Assembly (NCBI GenBank): GCA_947495125.1
Contig: CANLXL010000011.1
Span: forward strand, 62,001 to 126,000
Direction of reading: 5' to 3'
DNA length: 64,000 nucleotides
DNA from: an uncultured Flaviramulus sp.
GTDB lineage: Bacteria; Bacteroidota; Bacteroidia; Flavobacteriales; Flavobacteriaceae
Part shown: in pieces, positions 27,502 through 36,439 of the stretch
How the letters are laid out: each line of letters opens with the position of its first letter
Numbering within the stretch: position 1 is the stretch's first letter
Notes under the pieces: generated by a model
Database searches by the model: none
What the model was told of the DNA's origin: nothing
What the model saw: only the letters and a program-made list of their open reading frames with translations
Program-made: the position numbers and the translations under genes

Positions 27502-30108
27502 ATGAATTTAAATAATTATACCATAAAGTCTCAGGAGGCTATTCAGCAGGCACAACAAATTGCGCAAAGTCTTGGGCACCAACAAATTGAAAACGAGCAC
27601 ATTTTTAAAGGCATTTTTAATGTCGATGAAAACGTATTACCATTCATTTTAAAGAAACTGAATGTGAACGTTAATATCCTGGAACAAGCTCTGGATAAGC
27701 AACTCGACAGTTTTTCGAAAGTGACAGGCAGTGAATTGATACTGTCCCGTGAAGCCGGAAAAAGTCTTAATGAAGCGGCGATTATAGCCAAGAAGATGAA
27801 CGATGACTTTGTCTCCCTTGAGCATCTTATCCTGGCGGTTTTCAAATCAAATAGCAAAATTGCTCAAATGTTGAAAGATCAAGGTGTGAGCGAGAAAGAT
27901 TTAAAATCTGCTATTGAAGAATTGCGAAAAGGAGAAAGTGTAACCTCTCAAAGTCAAGAAGATACTTATAATTCCCTTAGTAAATATGCTAAAAATTTAA
28001 ATCAACTTGCCAAAGATGGAAAGCTAGACCCTGTAATTGGTCGTGATGAGGAAATTCGAAGAATCCTTCAAATTTTATCACGACGTACCAAGAACAACCC
28101 GATTTTAGTTGGCGAACCCGGAACGGGAAAAACCGCCATTGCTGAAGGTTTAGCCCACAGGATTATCGATGGTGATATCCCGGAAAATTTAAAAAATAAA
28201 CAAATTTTCGCCTTAGATATGGGAGCTTTAATTGCAGGCGCAAAATATAAAGGCGAATTTGAAGAACGTCTCAAAGCAGTTATAAAAGAAGTAACGACCA
28301 GCGAAGGCGATATCGTTTTATTTATTGATGAAATCCATACATTGGTAGGTGCCGGTGGCGGACAAGGTGCCATGGACGCAGCCAATATTTTAAAACCTGC
28401 TTTAGCCAGGGGTGAATTACGTGCGATTGGGGCCACAACTTTAGATGAATACCAAAAATATTTCGAAAAAGACAAAGCTTTAGAGCGTCGGTTCCAAAAA
28501 GTTATGGTTGACGAACCGGATACCGAAAGCGCAATTTCAATCTTACGTGGTATTAAAGAAAAATATGAAACGCACCATAAAGTCCGTATTAAGGATGAAG
28601 CCATCATTGGAGCGGTAGAGCTTTCAACACGATATATCACCAACCGTTTTTTACCCGATAAAGCCATCGATCTAATGGATGAGGCTGCATCGAAGCTGCG
28701 TATGGAAATAAATTCCAAACCCGAAGAATTGGATGTACTGGACAGAAAGATCATGCAGCTGGAAATTGAAATTGAGGCTATTAAGCGGGAAAAGGACGAA
28801 AACAAATTAAAATCTCTGCGCTCCGATCTGGCCAATTTAAAAGAAAATAGAAACGAAATCAATGCCAAGTGGAAAAGCGAGAAGGATGTTGTTGATAATA
28901 TCCAGAATACAAAACAGGACATTGAAAACTTTAAGCTTGAGGCCGAAAAGGCAGAACGAGAAGGTGATTACGGCAAAGTAGCCGAACTTCGTTACGGTAA
29001 GATCAAAGAAGCACAGGAACAGCTTGAGGTATATCAAAAACAATTGCAGGCACAGGGTGACAATTCTTTAATAAAGGAAGAAGTTACTTATGACGACATC
29101 GCTGAAGTTGTAGCCAAATGGACAGGGATACCCGTTACTAAAATGGTTCAAAGTGAGCGTGAAAAGCTATTGAAATTAGAAGAAGAACTTCACAAACGCG
29201 TTGTAGGACAAGAGGAGGCTATTATTGCCGTTAGCGATGCGGTTAGAAGAAGTCGCGCCGGATTACAAAATCCCGAAAAACCTATTGGAACCTTCCTGTT
29301 TTTAGGCACTACCGGGGTCGGTAAAACAGAATTGGCAAAGGCCTTGGCCGAATACCTGTTCGATGACGAAAATGCCATGACACGCATTGATATGAGTGAA
29401 TACCAGGAACGCCATGCCGTGAGCAGACTGGTTGGAGCACCTCCGGGATATGTAGGCTATGATGAAGGCGGACAATTAACAGAAGCGGTTCGACGTAAAC
29501 CTTACTCGGTGGTATTATTGGATGAAATTGAAAAAGCACATCCCGATACCTTTAATATCTTGTTACAAGTCCTGGATGAAGGGCATTTAACAGATAACAA
29601 AGGGCGTGTCGCTGATTTTAAGAATACGATTATAATTATGACTTCCAATATTGGCAACCAAATCATACAAGAACGTTTTGAAGCTACAAAAGATATGGAT
29701 ACTGCTATGGAATCTGCGAAAGTTGACGTTTTAAGCTTATTAAAACAAAGTGTTCGTCCCGAATTTTTAAATCGTATTGACGACACTATTATGTTTACAC
29801 CACTAAGTAAAACTCATATTGTTGACATTGTCGGGTTACAATTAAAAAGTGTTACCAAAATGATAGCAGAACAAGGCATTACCTTCGATGCTACTCCAGA
29901 GGCCATTAGCTATTTGGCTGAGAAAGGATTTAACCCGGAATATGGAGCAAGACCTGTAAAGCGCGTGATTCAAAAGGAAGTATTGAACGCACTGAGTAAG
30001 GAAATACTCGCTGGTAAAATAACCACAGACAGTATTGTTTTGCTCGATGCTTTTGATGATAAACTAGTATTTAGAAATCAAGGGGACTTAGTCACAGAAG
30101 AATTTTAA
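27502..30108 (+). CDS. clpB: ATP-dependent chaperone ClpB
   Basis: Hexameric AAA+ disaggregase of 868 residues that works with DnaK to rescue aggregated proteins. The N-terminal Clp_N repeat domain is at 1-145. The first ATPase domain has Walker A GEPGTGKTA near residue 205. The long middle coiled coil, diagnostic for ClpB, spans about 405-525 (KIMQLEIEIEAIKREKDE and following). The second ATPase domain has Walker A GTTGVGKTE near residue 607 and the pore loop GYVGYDEGG. Length fits. A 5-bp stem around TCGC at 27468-27481 lies in the mRNA leader. No CIRCE-type operator was seen. Confidence 0.97.
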   Translation: MNLNNYTIKSQEAIQQAQQIAQSLGHQQIENEHIFKGIFNVDENVLPFILKKLNVNVNILEQALDKQLDSFSKVTGSELILSREAGKSLNEAAIIAKKMNDDFVSLEHLILAVFKSNSKIAQMLKDQGVSEKDLKSAIEELRKGESVTSQSQEDTYNSLSKYAKNLNQLAKDGKLDPVIGRDEEIRRILQILSRRTKNNPILVGEPGTGKTAIAEGLAHRIIDGDIPENLKNKQIFALDMGALIAGAKYKGEFEERLKAVIKEVTTSEGDIVLFIDEIHTLVGAGGGQGAMDAANILKPALARGELRAIGATTLDEYQKYFEKDKALERRFQKVMVDEPDTESAISILRGIKEKYETHHKVRIKDEAIIGAVELSTRYITNRFLPDKAIDLMDEAASKLRMEINSKPEELDVLDRKIMQLEIEIEAIKREKDENKLKSLRSDLANLKENRNEINAKWKSEKDVVDNIQNTKQDIENFKLEAEKAEREGDYGKVAELRYGKIKEAQEQLEVYQKQLQAQGDNSLIKEEVTYDDIAEVVAKWTGIPVTKMVQSEREKLLKLEEELHKRVVGQEEAIIAVSDAVRRSRAGLQNPEKPIGTFLFLGTTGVGKTELAKALAEYLFDDENAMTRIDMSEYQERHAVSRLVGAPPGYVGYDEGGQLTEAVRRKPYSVVLLDEIEKAHPDTFNILLQVLDEGHLTDNKGRVADFKNTIIIMTSNIGNQIIQERFEATKDMDTAMESAKVDVLSLLKQSVRPEFLNRIDDTIMFTPLSKTHIVDIVGLQLKSVTKMIAEQGITFDATPEAISYLAEKGFNPEYGARPVKRVIQKEVLNALSKEILAGKITTDSIVLLDAFDDKLVFRNQGDLVTEEF

Positions 30109-30172
30109 AAATAAAGATAAATTCTTGTAACAAAACTAGATAAAACAAGTCTATTAGATGGTTGGTTAGTTG

Positions 30173-30219
30173 AAAAGCAACATGATTTTTTTTATTAAAA
30201 TGATTGTTGCTTTTTTTTT
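30173..30219 (+). terminator. Rho-independent terminator after clpB
   Basis: Ten-bp stem AAAAGCAACA/TGTTGCTTTT with an AT-rich 22-base loop, followed by a T run that directly abuts the TetR operator. Confidence 0.75.
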
Positions 30220-30256
30220 ATATATAAAATATACCATTCGGTATATTTTATATATA
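30219..30256 (+). promoter_or_regulatory. Palindromic operator of the tetR-like gene
   Basis: Perfect inverted repeat with 17-bp arms (30219-30235 and 30240-30256) around ATTC. Its core ATATACC-n4-GGTATAT shares the half-site with the palindrome before the next gene. It overlaps the -7 element of the regulator gene, so binding would block transcription (autorepression). Confidence 0.75.
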
Positions 30257-30260
30257 TTTG
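30253..30260 (+). promoter_or_regulatory. -7 promoter element of the tetR-like gene
   Basis: TATATTTG fits TAnnTTTG. The expected start site would be within a few bases of the ATG at 30268, implying an almost leaderless mRNA. Confidence 0.5.
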
Positions 30261-30267
30261 TCCTGTC

Positions 30268-30864
30268 ATGACAACAAAATCGGAACTTACATCGCAATAT
30301 ATTATCAAGACCGTAGCTCCTATATTCAATAAAAATGGCTACGCGGCTACTACCATGAGTGATATCACCTCAGCAACCGGACTAACCAAAGGGGCCATTT
30401 ATGGTAACTTTAAAAATAAAGAAGAATTGGCCTTTAGTGCTTTTAAGTATGTTGTAAAATCTTTATTGCACCCTTTGTCACAACATTTGGAGCAAAGCGA
30501 TTCGCCCCTTCAGAAGCTGTTCCTGATCACCGATTTTTATAGAAACTACTACCCTTTTAGTAAACGACTTGGCGGTTGTCCGGTTATTAATATTGGTGTT
30601 GACGCGAATAATAGCAACTCCATATTGTTGAAAAAAGTTAGGGATGTGGTACAACGTATCCAAGATCAACTATGTAGTATTATTGAAAGCGGTATTGAGA
30701 TTGGAGAAATCTCCTCCGATATCAATGCCATGCAGTGGGCCAAACGTATAGACACCATGATTCAAGGTGCCGTATTTATGACCTATACCATGGATGATGC
30801 GTTTTATTTGAAAGACACGATGGACCAAATCGATCAAATGATTCATAACGAACTGAAATTATAA
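30268..30864 (+). CDS. TetR/AcrR family transcriptional regulator
   Basis: Repressor of 198 residues. The N-terminal helix-turn-helix is canonical: APIFNKNGYAATTMSDITSA followed by TGLTKGAIYGNFKNKEELA (about residues 17-55). The C-terminal ligand domain resembles the TetR_C group with LGGCPVINIGVDANNSN and is not assignable to a ligand. The gene is bracketed by two palindromes with the same half-site, one overlapping its own promoter and one before the downstream thioesterase, so it probably represses itself and the thioesterase. The partner enzyme hints at an acyl-CoA or aromatic acyl ligand, which is inference only. Confidence 0.92.
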   Translation: MTTKSELTSQYIIKTVAPIFNKNGYAATTMSDITSATGLTKGAIYGNFKNKEELAFSAFKYVVKSLLHPLSQHLEQSDSPLQKLFLITDFYRNYYPFSKRLGGCPVINIGVDANNSNSILLKKVRDVVQRIQDQLCSIIESGIEIGEISSDINAMQWAKRIDTMIQGAVFMTYTMDDAFYLKDTMDQIDQMIHNELKL

Positions 30865-30881
30865 TATATTTTTTAATCAAT

Positions 30882-30901
30882 AATATACCAATTGGTATAT
30901 T
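30882..30901 (+). promoter_or_regulatory. Palindromic operator before the thioesterase gene
   Basis: Perfect 20-bp palindrome AATATACCAATTGGTATATT in the 52-base gap between the regulator and the thioesterase. The half-site ATATACC is the same as in the operator at 30219-30256. Confidence 0.75.
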
Positions 30902-30916
30902 TTAAAATCACAATCA

Positions 30917-31414
30917 ATGAACGAACTACCAAAACAACTATCCAGCAAGGCCAAAATCCGATTCCAGGATTGCGATCCATTTAACCATTTAAATAATGGT
31001 AGCTATTTTAATTACTTTATGAATCATCGTGAAGACGAGTTGATAAAAAACTATAATATCGATGTCTATAGCATGGCCAATAAACTAGGTAAGAGCTGGG
31101 TCTCAAGTAGCAACCAAATTAGCTATTTAAAGCCGGCATTATTGATGGAGACTGTTGTTATTGAGTCTCAACTCATACGATACACCAATAGTGAACTACA
31201 TGTTGAAATGTGCATGTATAATCATAAAAAAACACATTTAAAAGCGGTAATATGGTGCGGTTTTGTACATTTTAATCTACTCTCTCAAAAGCGAGAATTT
31301 CATTCTGAAGACCTGATGACATTGTTTAAAAACATATACAATCCGGTCACCGCAACAACGTTTGAAGAGCGTACTAATCAGCTTAAAACCTATAATTCAC
31401 GGATAACGACCTAA
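30917..31414 (+). CDS. Acyl-CoA thioesterase, hotdog fold (4HBT-like)
   Basis: Thioesterase-like protein of 165 residues. The active-site segment is RFQDCDPFNHLNNGSYFNYF, containing the D-x-D-x-x-x-H-x-N-N pattern of 4-hydroxybenzoyl-CoA-type thioesterases (Asp18, Asp20, His24). The downstream beta strands (SWVSSSNQISYLKPALLMET, AVIWCGFVHFNL) fit a hotdog fold. It is behind the TetR-type gene with a shared operator. The substrate is unknown. Confidence 0.85.
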   Translation: MNELPKQLSSKAKIRFQDCDPFNHLNNGSYFNYFMNHREDELIKNYNIDVYSMANKLGKSWVSSSNQISYLKPALLMETVVIESQLIRYTNSELHVEMCMYNHKKTHLKAVIWCGFVHFNLLSQKREFHSEDLMTLFKNIYNPVTATTFEERTNQLKTYNSRITT

Positions 31415-31573
31415 CTTACTAACAAAACGTTGTTAATTAAATCTTCGTTAAAATGCTATAGAAAGGTATTAATTTCTTACTTTTATTCCCGTATAACCCC
31501 CTAATCTATACAACTAACAAATACAAAATACTATTTGTTTTTACTTAAAACAACGATTTAAAACCTATTTTCA

Positions 31574-32317
31574 ATGAATATTTCTAATTATATAGAGTAT
31601 ACATTATTACATCCGTCTGCAACAGAGCGAGACATTATCGAATTGTGCGTAACCGCTAAGAAAAAAAAGTACCACGCTGTAAATTTAAACAGTTACTATG
31701 TGTCTTTGGCTAAGGAGTTACTGCGTCATACCGATGTAAAGATTTGTACTCCAATTGGGTTTCCCCTGGGAGCTATGACAACAGCATCTAAAGTGTTCGA
31801 AGCAAAACAAGCTTTAATAGATGGCGCGGACGAAATTGAAATGGTCATCAACCTTGGCTTACTAAAAAGTAAAAATTACGTATCCGTATTAAAGGATATT
31901 AATGAAGTGAAAGCTGCTATTGGAGAAACGCCTTTAAAAGTAATTATTGAAATTTCAGAATTAAGTAAAAATGAGATCATAAGGATTTGTGATATTTGTT
32001 TGGACGCTAAAGTGGAGTATATTAAAACTTCAAGTGGTTTTGCCAGAAATGGCGCTACCCTATCCACCGTAAAAATTATTAACAAATCGGTAAAGGGTCA
32101 TATCAAAATAGTCGCTTTTGATGGTATTGAAAACACCGAAACGGCTTTGAGATATTTAGAATCTGGTGCCAGTCGCGTTGGCATCTTATACGGTATAGAT
32201 TTGGCAAGTAAAACACGCGCCATAAGAAATTCCAAAATATTCAAACAGTACATGAAGACCGTTAAAGAGGACGATGTTGTCGAAATAAATACCCCTGTAG
32301 AGGATCATATAAATTAA
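31574..32317 (+). CDS. Divergent DeoC-like aldolase paralogue, active site incomplete
   Basis: DeoC-family TIM barrel of 247 residues, clearly related to the canonical DeoC encoded at 33192. The Schiff-base lysine is kept (Lys151 in EYIKTSSGF). Other key positions are changed: the proton-relay Asp is Glu89 (DEIEMVIN versus DEIDMVIN), the second catalytic lysine is Val180 (KIVAFDGI versus KIKASGGI), and the phosphate-binding GTSSG is ILYG. There is a C-terminal extension of about 30 residues. It is therefore unlikely to cleave deoxyribose 5-phosphate, and may be a different aldolase, a regulator or a scaffold. It stands alone before a terminator. Confidence 0.85.
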   Translation: MNISNYIEYTLLHPSATERDIIELCVTAKKKKYHAVNLNSYYVSLAKELLRHTDVKICTPIGFPLGAMTTASKVFEAKQALIDGADEIEMVINLGLLKSKNYVSVLKDINEVKAAIGETPLKVIIEISELSKNEIIRICDICLDAKVEYIKTSSGFARNGATLSTVKIINKSVKGHIKIVAFDGIENTETALRYLESGASRVGILYGIDLASKTRAIRNSKIFKQYMKTVKEDDVVEINTPVEDHIN

Positions 32318-32329
32318 TTTGTCTATAAA

Positions 32330-32359
32330 AAAAAGTCATATGGTAACATATGACTTTTT
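32330..32359. terminator. Bidirectional terminator
   Basis: Perfect 13-bp stem AAAAAGTCATATG/CATATGACTTTTT with a GTAA loop, between the DeoC-like gene and the convergent ompW. Confidence 0.9.
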
Positions 32360-32378
32360 AAACGACTAATTCAGGTCA

Positions 32379-33032
32379 TTAAAACCGTCTTCCAATACCG
32401 ATACCGGCAATAAACGGATTAATATCTACATCTGCACCTACTGTTGCTCCTAAAGCCGAAGTTGCATTTACGGTTACATCTGTATTTAATAGCAAATATT
32501 TAGCATCCAAATTTATAAACCATTGGTCATTAATATCGATATCAAAACCTAGTTGAAAATCAAATCCTAAGCTATTATCGTAACTAACACTATCTGCTGT
32601 TGGCCCGGCATCTTCATTATAGAATAGCGTATAATTGACTCCGGCTCCAATGTAAGGGTGTACCGTTTTACCATCAAAGTGGTATTGCAGGGTTAAGGTT
32701 GGGGGTAATAACCAAATACTACCTAACTCGATATCACCGGCCGCCGTTGAAATGGCTTTAACATCATGTTTTGCGGTACCCAATATCAATTCCGCTGCTA
32801 AATTCTTAGTGAAAAAATAAGTGAAATCCAATTCAGGTATAAAGGCATTAGAAATCTCAACGTCGCCTCCAATGGTTTGTATGGTTGCCGATTCGTTTGG
32901 GACAATGGCCAGACCTCGTAAACGCACCTGCCACCTATTAAAGTCATCAGAAGGATTTGATTCTTGGTCTTGAGCATTAACTCCGGTTAATATCAAGCAC
33001 ATCAATACGGCGGTAAAAATAGTTTTTTTCAT
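32379..33032 (-). CDS. ompW: OmpW family outer membrane protein
   Basis: Eight-stranded outer membrane barrel of 217 residues. The signal peptide is about residues 1-20 (ending NAQ). OmpW-family markers: RWQVRLRGLAIVPNES, IPELDFTYFFTKNLAAEL, GSIWLLPPTLTLQYHF, YIGAGVNYTLFY and a C-terminal aromatic residue (GIGRRF) needed for barrel assembly. It may form a small hydrophobic pore; ligands are unknown. It has its own promoter motif. Confidence 0.92.
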   Translation of the reverse strand: MKKTIFTAVLMCLILTGVNAQDQESNPSDDFNRWQVRLRGLAIVPNESATIQTIGGDVEISNAFIPELDFTYFFTKNLAAELILGTAKHDVKAISTAAGDIELGSIWLLPPTLTLQYHFDGKTVHPYIGAGVNYTLFYNEDAGPTADSVSYDNSLGFDFQLGFDIDINDQWFINLDAKYLLLNTDVTVNATSALGATVGADVDINPFIAGIGIGRRF

Positions 33033-33054
33033 GTTTTTTGATTTAAAATTTTTA

Positions 33055-33062
33055 CAAATTTA
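33055..33062 (-). promoter_or_regulatory. -7 promoter element of ompW
   Basis: Reads TAAATTTG on the minus strand, matching TAnnTTTG, 23 bases before the ompW ATG. Confidence 0.5.
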
Positions 33063-33191
33063 GGCCTGAAAAAAGCCTAAAAAACTGATTAAAATCATTG
33101 TTTAGAAACTCACTTTGTTGGCATATTGCAAATCGAAAAAGAAAGCCTTAAAAAACGAGGATAAATCAAAAAAAATAACCTTAACTTTAGC

Positions 33192-33866
33192 ATGACCATG
33201 AAACTGCTTAATACCTATATAGACCATACGCTTTTAAAAGCAACAGCAACACCAAATGATATTATTTCACTTTGTAAAGAAGCTGAGCAGTATAACTTTT
33301 TTTCGGTCTGTGTCAATAGTAGCTATGTGGCTCTGGCAAAAACTCAACTCACTGATAGTCAGGTAAAAATTTGTGCCGTTATTGGATTTCCTCTAGGTGC
33401 CATGTCCACAGAAGCAAAGGTAGCTGAAGCAAAATCAGCATTAAATGATGGTGCCGACGAGATCGATATGGTGATCAATATAGGATATCTTAAAGGGAAA
33501 GATTTTGATGGCGTTTGGAAAGATATTGAAGCTGTAAAAGAATGTATGCCTAATGCTATTTTAAAAGTTATTTTAGAAACCTGCTATTTGGAAGAATTAG
33601 AAATTATTAAAGCAAGTGAATTAGCCATACAAAGCGGTGCCGATTTTATTAAAACCTCCACAGGATTTGGCAGTGGCGGTGCAACGATTCATGATATAAA
33701 GCTCATACAGAGTATTGCCAAGGATAGCAGCATTAAAATAAAGGCTTCCGGAGGTATTAAAGATGCAAAAACAGCATTAGCGTATATTAATCTTGGCGTA
33801 GAGCGGTTGGGAACATCATCGGGTATTGCTATCGTAACCGGAAACTCTTCAAATTCTAATTATTAA
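33192..33866 (+). CDS. deoC: Deoxyribose-phosphate aldolase
   Basis: Class I aldolase of 224 residues that cleaves 2-deoxyribose 5-phosphate to glyceraldehyde 3-phosphate and acetaldehyde in nucleoside catabolism. All catalytic residues are in place: Asp92 (DEIDMVIN), Schiff-base Lys154 (DFIKTSTGF), Lys184 (IKASGGI) and the phosphate loop GTSSG (208-212). The start may be the second ATG at 33198. It is the first gene of a tight group with deoD (10-base gap), a GNAT and a phosphohistidine phosphatase-like gene. Confidence 0.96.
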   Translation: MTMKLLNTYIDHTLLKATATPNDIISLCKEAEQYNFFSVCVNSSYVALAKTQLTDSQVKICAVIGFPLGAMSTEAKVAEAKSALNDGADEIDMVINIGYLKGKDFDGVWKDIEAVKECMPNAILKVILETCYLEELEIIKASELAIQSGADFIKTSTGFGSGGATIHDIKLIQSIAKDSSIKIKASGGIKDAKTALAYINLGVERLGTSSGIAIVTGNSSNSNY

Positions 33867-33876
33867 TACCAAATCA

Positions 33877-34575
33877 ATGAGTGTACACATAGCAGCAAAA
33901 AAAGGTGACATTGCCGAGACCATTCTACTTCCTGGAGACCCCTTACGTGCTAAATGGATTGCCGAAACTTTTTTAGAGAAACCTTTTTGTTTTAATAAAG
34001 TAAGGAATATGTATGGTTATACCGGAACTTATAAAGGTCATAGCGTTTCGGTTATGGGTACCGGTATGGGTGTACCGTCTATATCCATTTACTCTCATGA
34101 GCTCATTACTGAATATGGCGTGAAAAACCTCATTAGAGTTGGAAGTGCAGGGTCTTATCAGGAACATGTGAAAATCAGGGATATTGTCTTAGCCATGGCG
34201 GCGTCTTCCAATTCCGGAGTGAACGAGTTACGATTTGGTGGTGCTGACTATGCCCCTACGGCAAATTTTGAATTGTTTCAAAAAGCTGTTAACGCCGCGA
34301 AGATCAAAAATATTCCATTAAAAGCCGGAAATGTATTTACTTCAGATGAGTTTTATGCCGACGATTTTGAGTCCTATAAAAAATGGTCGAAATTCGGGGT
34401 ATTATGTGTAGATATGGAAACTGCAGGGTTATATACCATAGCCGCAAAACACGATGTTAAAGCCTTGACGATACTCACCATTTCAGACTCTTTGGTTACC
34501 GGAGAGCGCACCAGTAGTGCCGAAAGGGAAACCACATTCGGAGATATGATCGAAATAGCCTTAGCATTGGTTTAA
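33877..34575 (+). CDS. deoD: Purine-nucleoside phosphorylase, DeoD type
   Basis: Hexameric-type phosphorylase of 232 residues that splits purine (deoxy)nucleosides with phosphate into the base and (deoxy)ribose 1-phosphate. Markers: [20 protein letters not shown] at the start, [51 protein letters not shown] and [16 protein letters not shown]. Paired with deoC it forms a deoxynucleoside degradation module. Confidence 0.96.
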   Translation: MSVHIAAKKGDIAETILLPGDPLRAKWIAETFLEKPFCFNKVRNMYGYTGTYKGHSVSVMGTGMGVPSISIYSHELITEYGVKNLIRVGSAGSYQEHVKIRDIVLAMAASSNSGVNELRFGGADYAPTANFELFQKAVNAAKIKNIPLKAGNVFTSDEFYADDFESYKKWSKFGVLCVDMETAGLYTIAAKHDVKALTILTISDSLVTGERTSSAERETTFGDMIEIALALV

Positions 34576-34580
34576 TTTTT

Positions 34581-35120
34581 ATGATCTCCGTTTCTTCCAA
34601 AATACAATTAAAGGCAATTACCGGCGATGATCAAAATGAGTTAATGAGGATAATGCATCAGATTTACCCACCCGAATACAAGCATCTTTGGATTAATGAA
34701 GATTGTAACTGGTATCTGGAGCATTGTTTTTCAAAGGAAAATCTGGACGCCGAGTTAAGAGAAAAGAACGCTGTTTACTACTTTGTTTTTTATAATTCCG
34801 AGCGTATTGGTATTCTCCGTTTAATATATAACACGAGTATTCACGTATCGGATAAAAAAATTGCTACTTTTATACACAGAATTTATCTTAGCAGGACTGC
34901 TCAGGGTAAAGGCATAGCAAAGCAGCTTTTCGGTTGGCTAACCGAGCAGGCTAGGCACAGAGGAAATAGCATACTTTGGTTGAAAGCCATGGATACGCAA
35001 TCTCAGGCCCTTAGGTTTTACGAAAAAGAAGGTTATCAGCTTATCGATACCTTACGTTTGAATTTCGAGCGGATTCATCCGGAATTAAGAGGCATGGTAA
35101 TTATGAAAAAATCAATCTAA
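34581..35120 (+). CDS. GNAT family N-acetyltransferase
   Basis: Acetyl-CoA-dependent N-acyltransferase of 179 residues. The CoA-binding motif is RTAQGKGIAKQLFGW near residue 110 (Q-G-K-G-I-A), followed by the C-terminal motif AMDTQSQALRFYEKEGYQ. Five bases separate it from deoD, so it is in the same operon. The acceptor substrate is unknown. Confidence 0.9.
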   Translation: MISVSSKIQLKAITGDDQNELMRIMHQIYPPEYKHLWINEDCNWYLEHCFSKENLDAELREKNAVYYFVFYNSERIGILRLIYNTSIHVSDKKIATFIHRIYLSRTAQGKGIAKQLFGWLTEQARHRGNSILWLKAMDTQSQALRFYEKEGYQLIDTLRLNFERIHPELRGMVIMKKSI

Positions 35121-35131
35121 AACATAAATAT

Positions 35132-35638
35132 ATGAAGCATCTCATTGTTCTATTCATATTCCTGTTAACAGCTAACTCATTTTCACAGATTGAACAGGAG
35201 TCTTCAACCTCTACTTTTTATTTTATGCGCCATGCTGAAAAAGACAGAACAGACAAAACCAATAGAGATCCGCATTTGACAACCGAGGGAAAATTACGAG
35301 CTCAACGATGGAGTGCTATATTAAAACACATAAAGTTCGATGCTGTTTATTCCACAAATTATAACAGAACCAAAGAAACAGCTTTGCCAACTGCAACAAA
35401 CAACAACCTGAAGCTAACACTATACCATCCTGGAAAAATAAACGGTCAGGATTTCATGGTTTCAAATAAAGGAAAAACTATATTGATCGTCGGTCACAGC
35501 AACACCACCCCGGATTTTGTTAATGCTATTTTAGGTAAAAAGAAATATAAACTTATCGATGATCATAACAATGGTAACTTATACATCGTAACCATTATTA
35601 ACGGCAAAATTAGCGATCAGGTACTCACTATCAATTGA
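35132..35638 (+). CDS. Exported histidine phosphatase superfamily protein
   Basis: Phosphoglycerate-mutase-like phosphatase of 168 residues with a signal peptide (IVLFIFLLTANSFSQ). The catalytic RHxE is FMRHAEKDR, Arg and the second motif are in VYSTNYNRTKETA, and the second active-site His is in LIVGHSNTTPD. It is the last gene of the deoC-deoD group. Its 3' end overlaps by eight bases the end of the convergent DUF6503 gene. The substrate is unknown. Confidence 0.9.
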   Translation: MKHLIVLFIFLLTANSFSQIEQESSTSTFYFMRHAEKDRTDKTNRDPHLTTEGKLRAQRWSAILKHIKFDAVYSTNYNRTKETALPTATNNNLKLTLYHPGKINGQDFMVSNKGKTILIVGHSNTTPDFVNAILGKKKYKLIDDHNNGNLYIVTIINGKISDQVLTIN

Positions 35639-36374
35639 CGGATATATTTTCCAGTTCAATTTTTGAAAGTAATTGTAGTCCATCATTTTCGAACAAAACA
35701 TCTAAGTTTTCCAAAGCCGCGGAAAGGTCTTTTGGTTTAAAATTATTGTAGTCTACAAAGCGAATTCCATTTATAAAACGTTCGTTAAAGGCTTCCCGGA
35801 AACGCAATCCGAACTCACCATCATCTTCCAGATATGAATACGCCAAATAATCTGTTTTAAATGTATTCGCATTTATCCAATAGGTGAATACATCTTCAAA
35901 ATCGTCACCTCCCCCATTTTGGTTAAAGGTCACTTTAATTTTATGATACGGCTGCGCGTTAATAGATACTTCATTCAAATAGGTTTTATTTACGGCGGCA
36001 TCGTTTAATCCGTATGGTAATACCGAAAAATAATGCACAGAATTCACAGATCTGGCATACTTTGGAGCCATGGTATCGCTTACCTTAATAGGGCTGTCGT
36101 TTTTATACCTTTGAAATCCGTCATTGGACAAAACATCTCTAATGATATCCAGAGAATCTTTAAACTGTCGTTCTAATTGAAATACACCATGATTGCGGAT
36201 AGCCTTGTAGTGCCAATTTCTAAAATCGAAAGCTATGCTCGCTTTTTCAATGGTCTCTCCGCCTGAAACTGCGATAGCTCGATCCACTATAGTTTGAGCG
36301 TCCAAAGCCTTTGGTTGCTTGCATCCTCCTTGAAGCAGCGTGATTATGGTGATGGCAAAAAAAGATTTATACAT
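35631..36374 (-). CDS. DUF6503-like lipoprotein
   Basis: Lipoprotein of unknown function. The frame is open from 36410, but the ATG at 36374 gives a proper lipoprotein signal (YKSFFAITIITLLQGGC), so I start there (247 residues). The rest resembles DUF6503 lipoproteins of Bacteroidota (IVDRAIAVSGGETIEKASIA, DFRNWHYKAIRN, YFSVLPYGLNDAAVNK, KIKVTFNQNGGGDDFEDVF, RFVDYNNFKP). The repeated beta strands suggest a lipoprotein-carrier-like half barrel, which is inference. It ends overlapping the deoC operon's last gene, which is on the other strand. Confidence 0.75.
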   Translation of the reverse strand: MYKSFFAITIITLLQGGCKQPKALDAQTIVDRAIAVSGGETIEKASIAFDFRNWHYKAIRNHGVFQLERQFKDSLDIIRDVLSNDGFQRYKNDSPIKVSDTMAPKYARSVNSVHYFSVLPYGLNDAAVNKTYLNEVSINAQPYHKIKVTFNQNGGGDDFEDVFTYWINANTFKTDYLAYSYLEDDGEFGLRFREAFNERFINGIRFVDYNNFKPKDLSAALENLDVLFENDGLQLLSKIELENISVN

Positions 36375-36439
36375 CGATTTGTTTTTTGGGTATGTCGCAA
36401 AGCTATGCAATACTTACGCTTATTTATTATAAAATTTTC

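Noticed and set aside
28068-28922. A 284-codon minus-strand frame inside clpB
   Set aside because: Antisense shadow of clpB, Ser/Phe-rich with no motifs; clpB is unambiguous.
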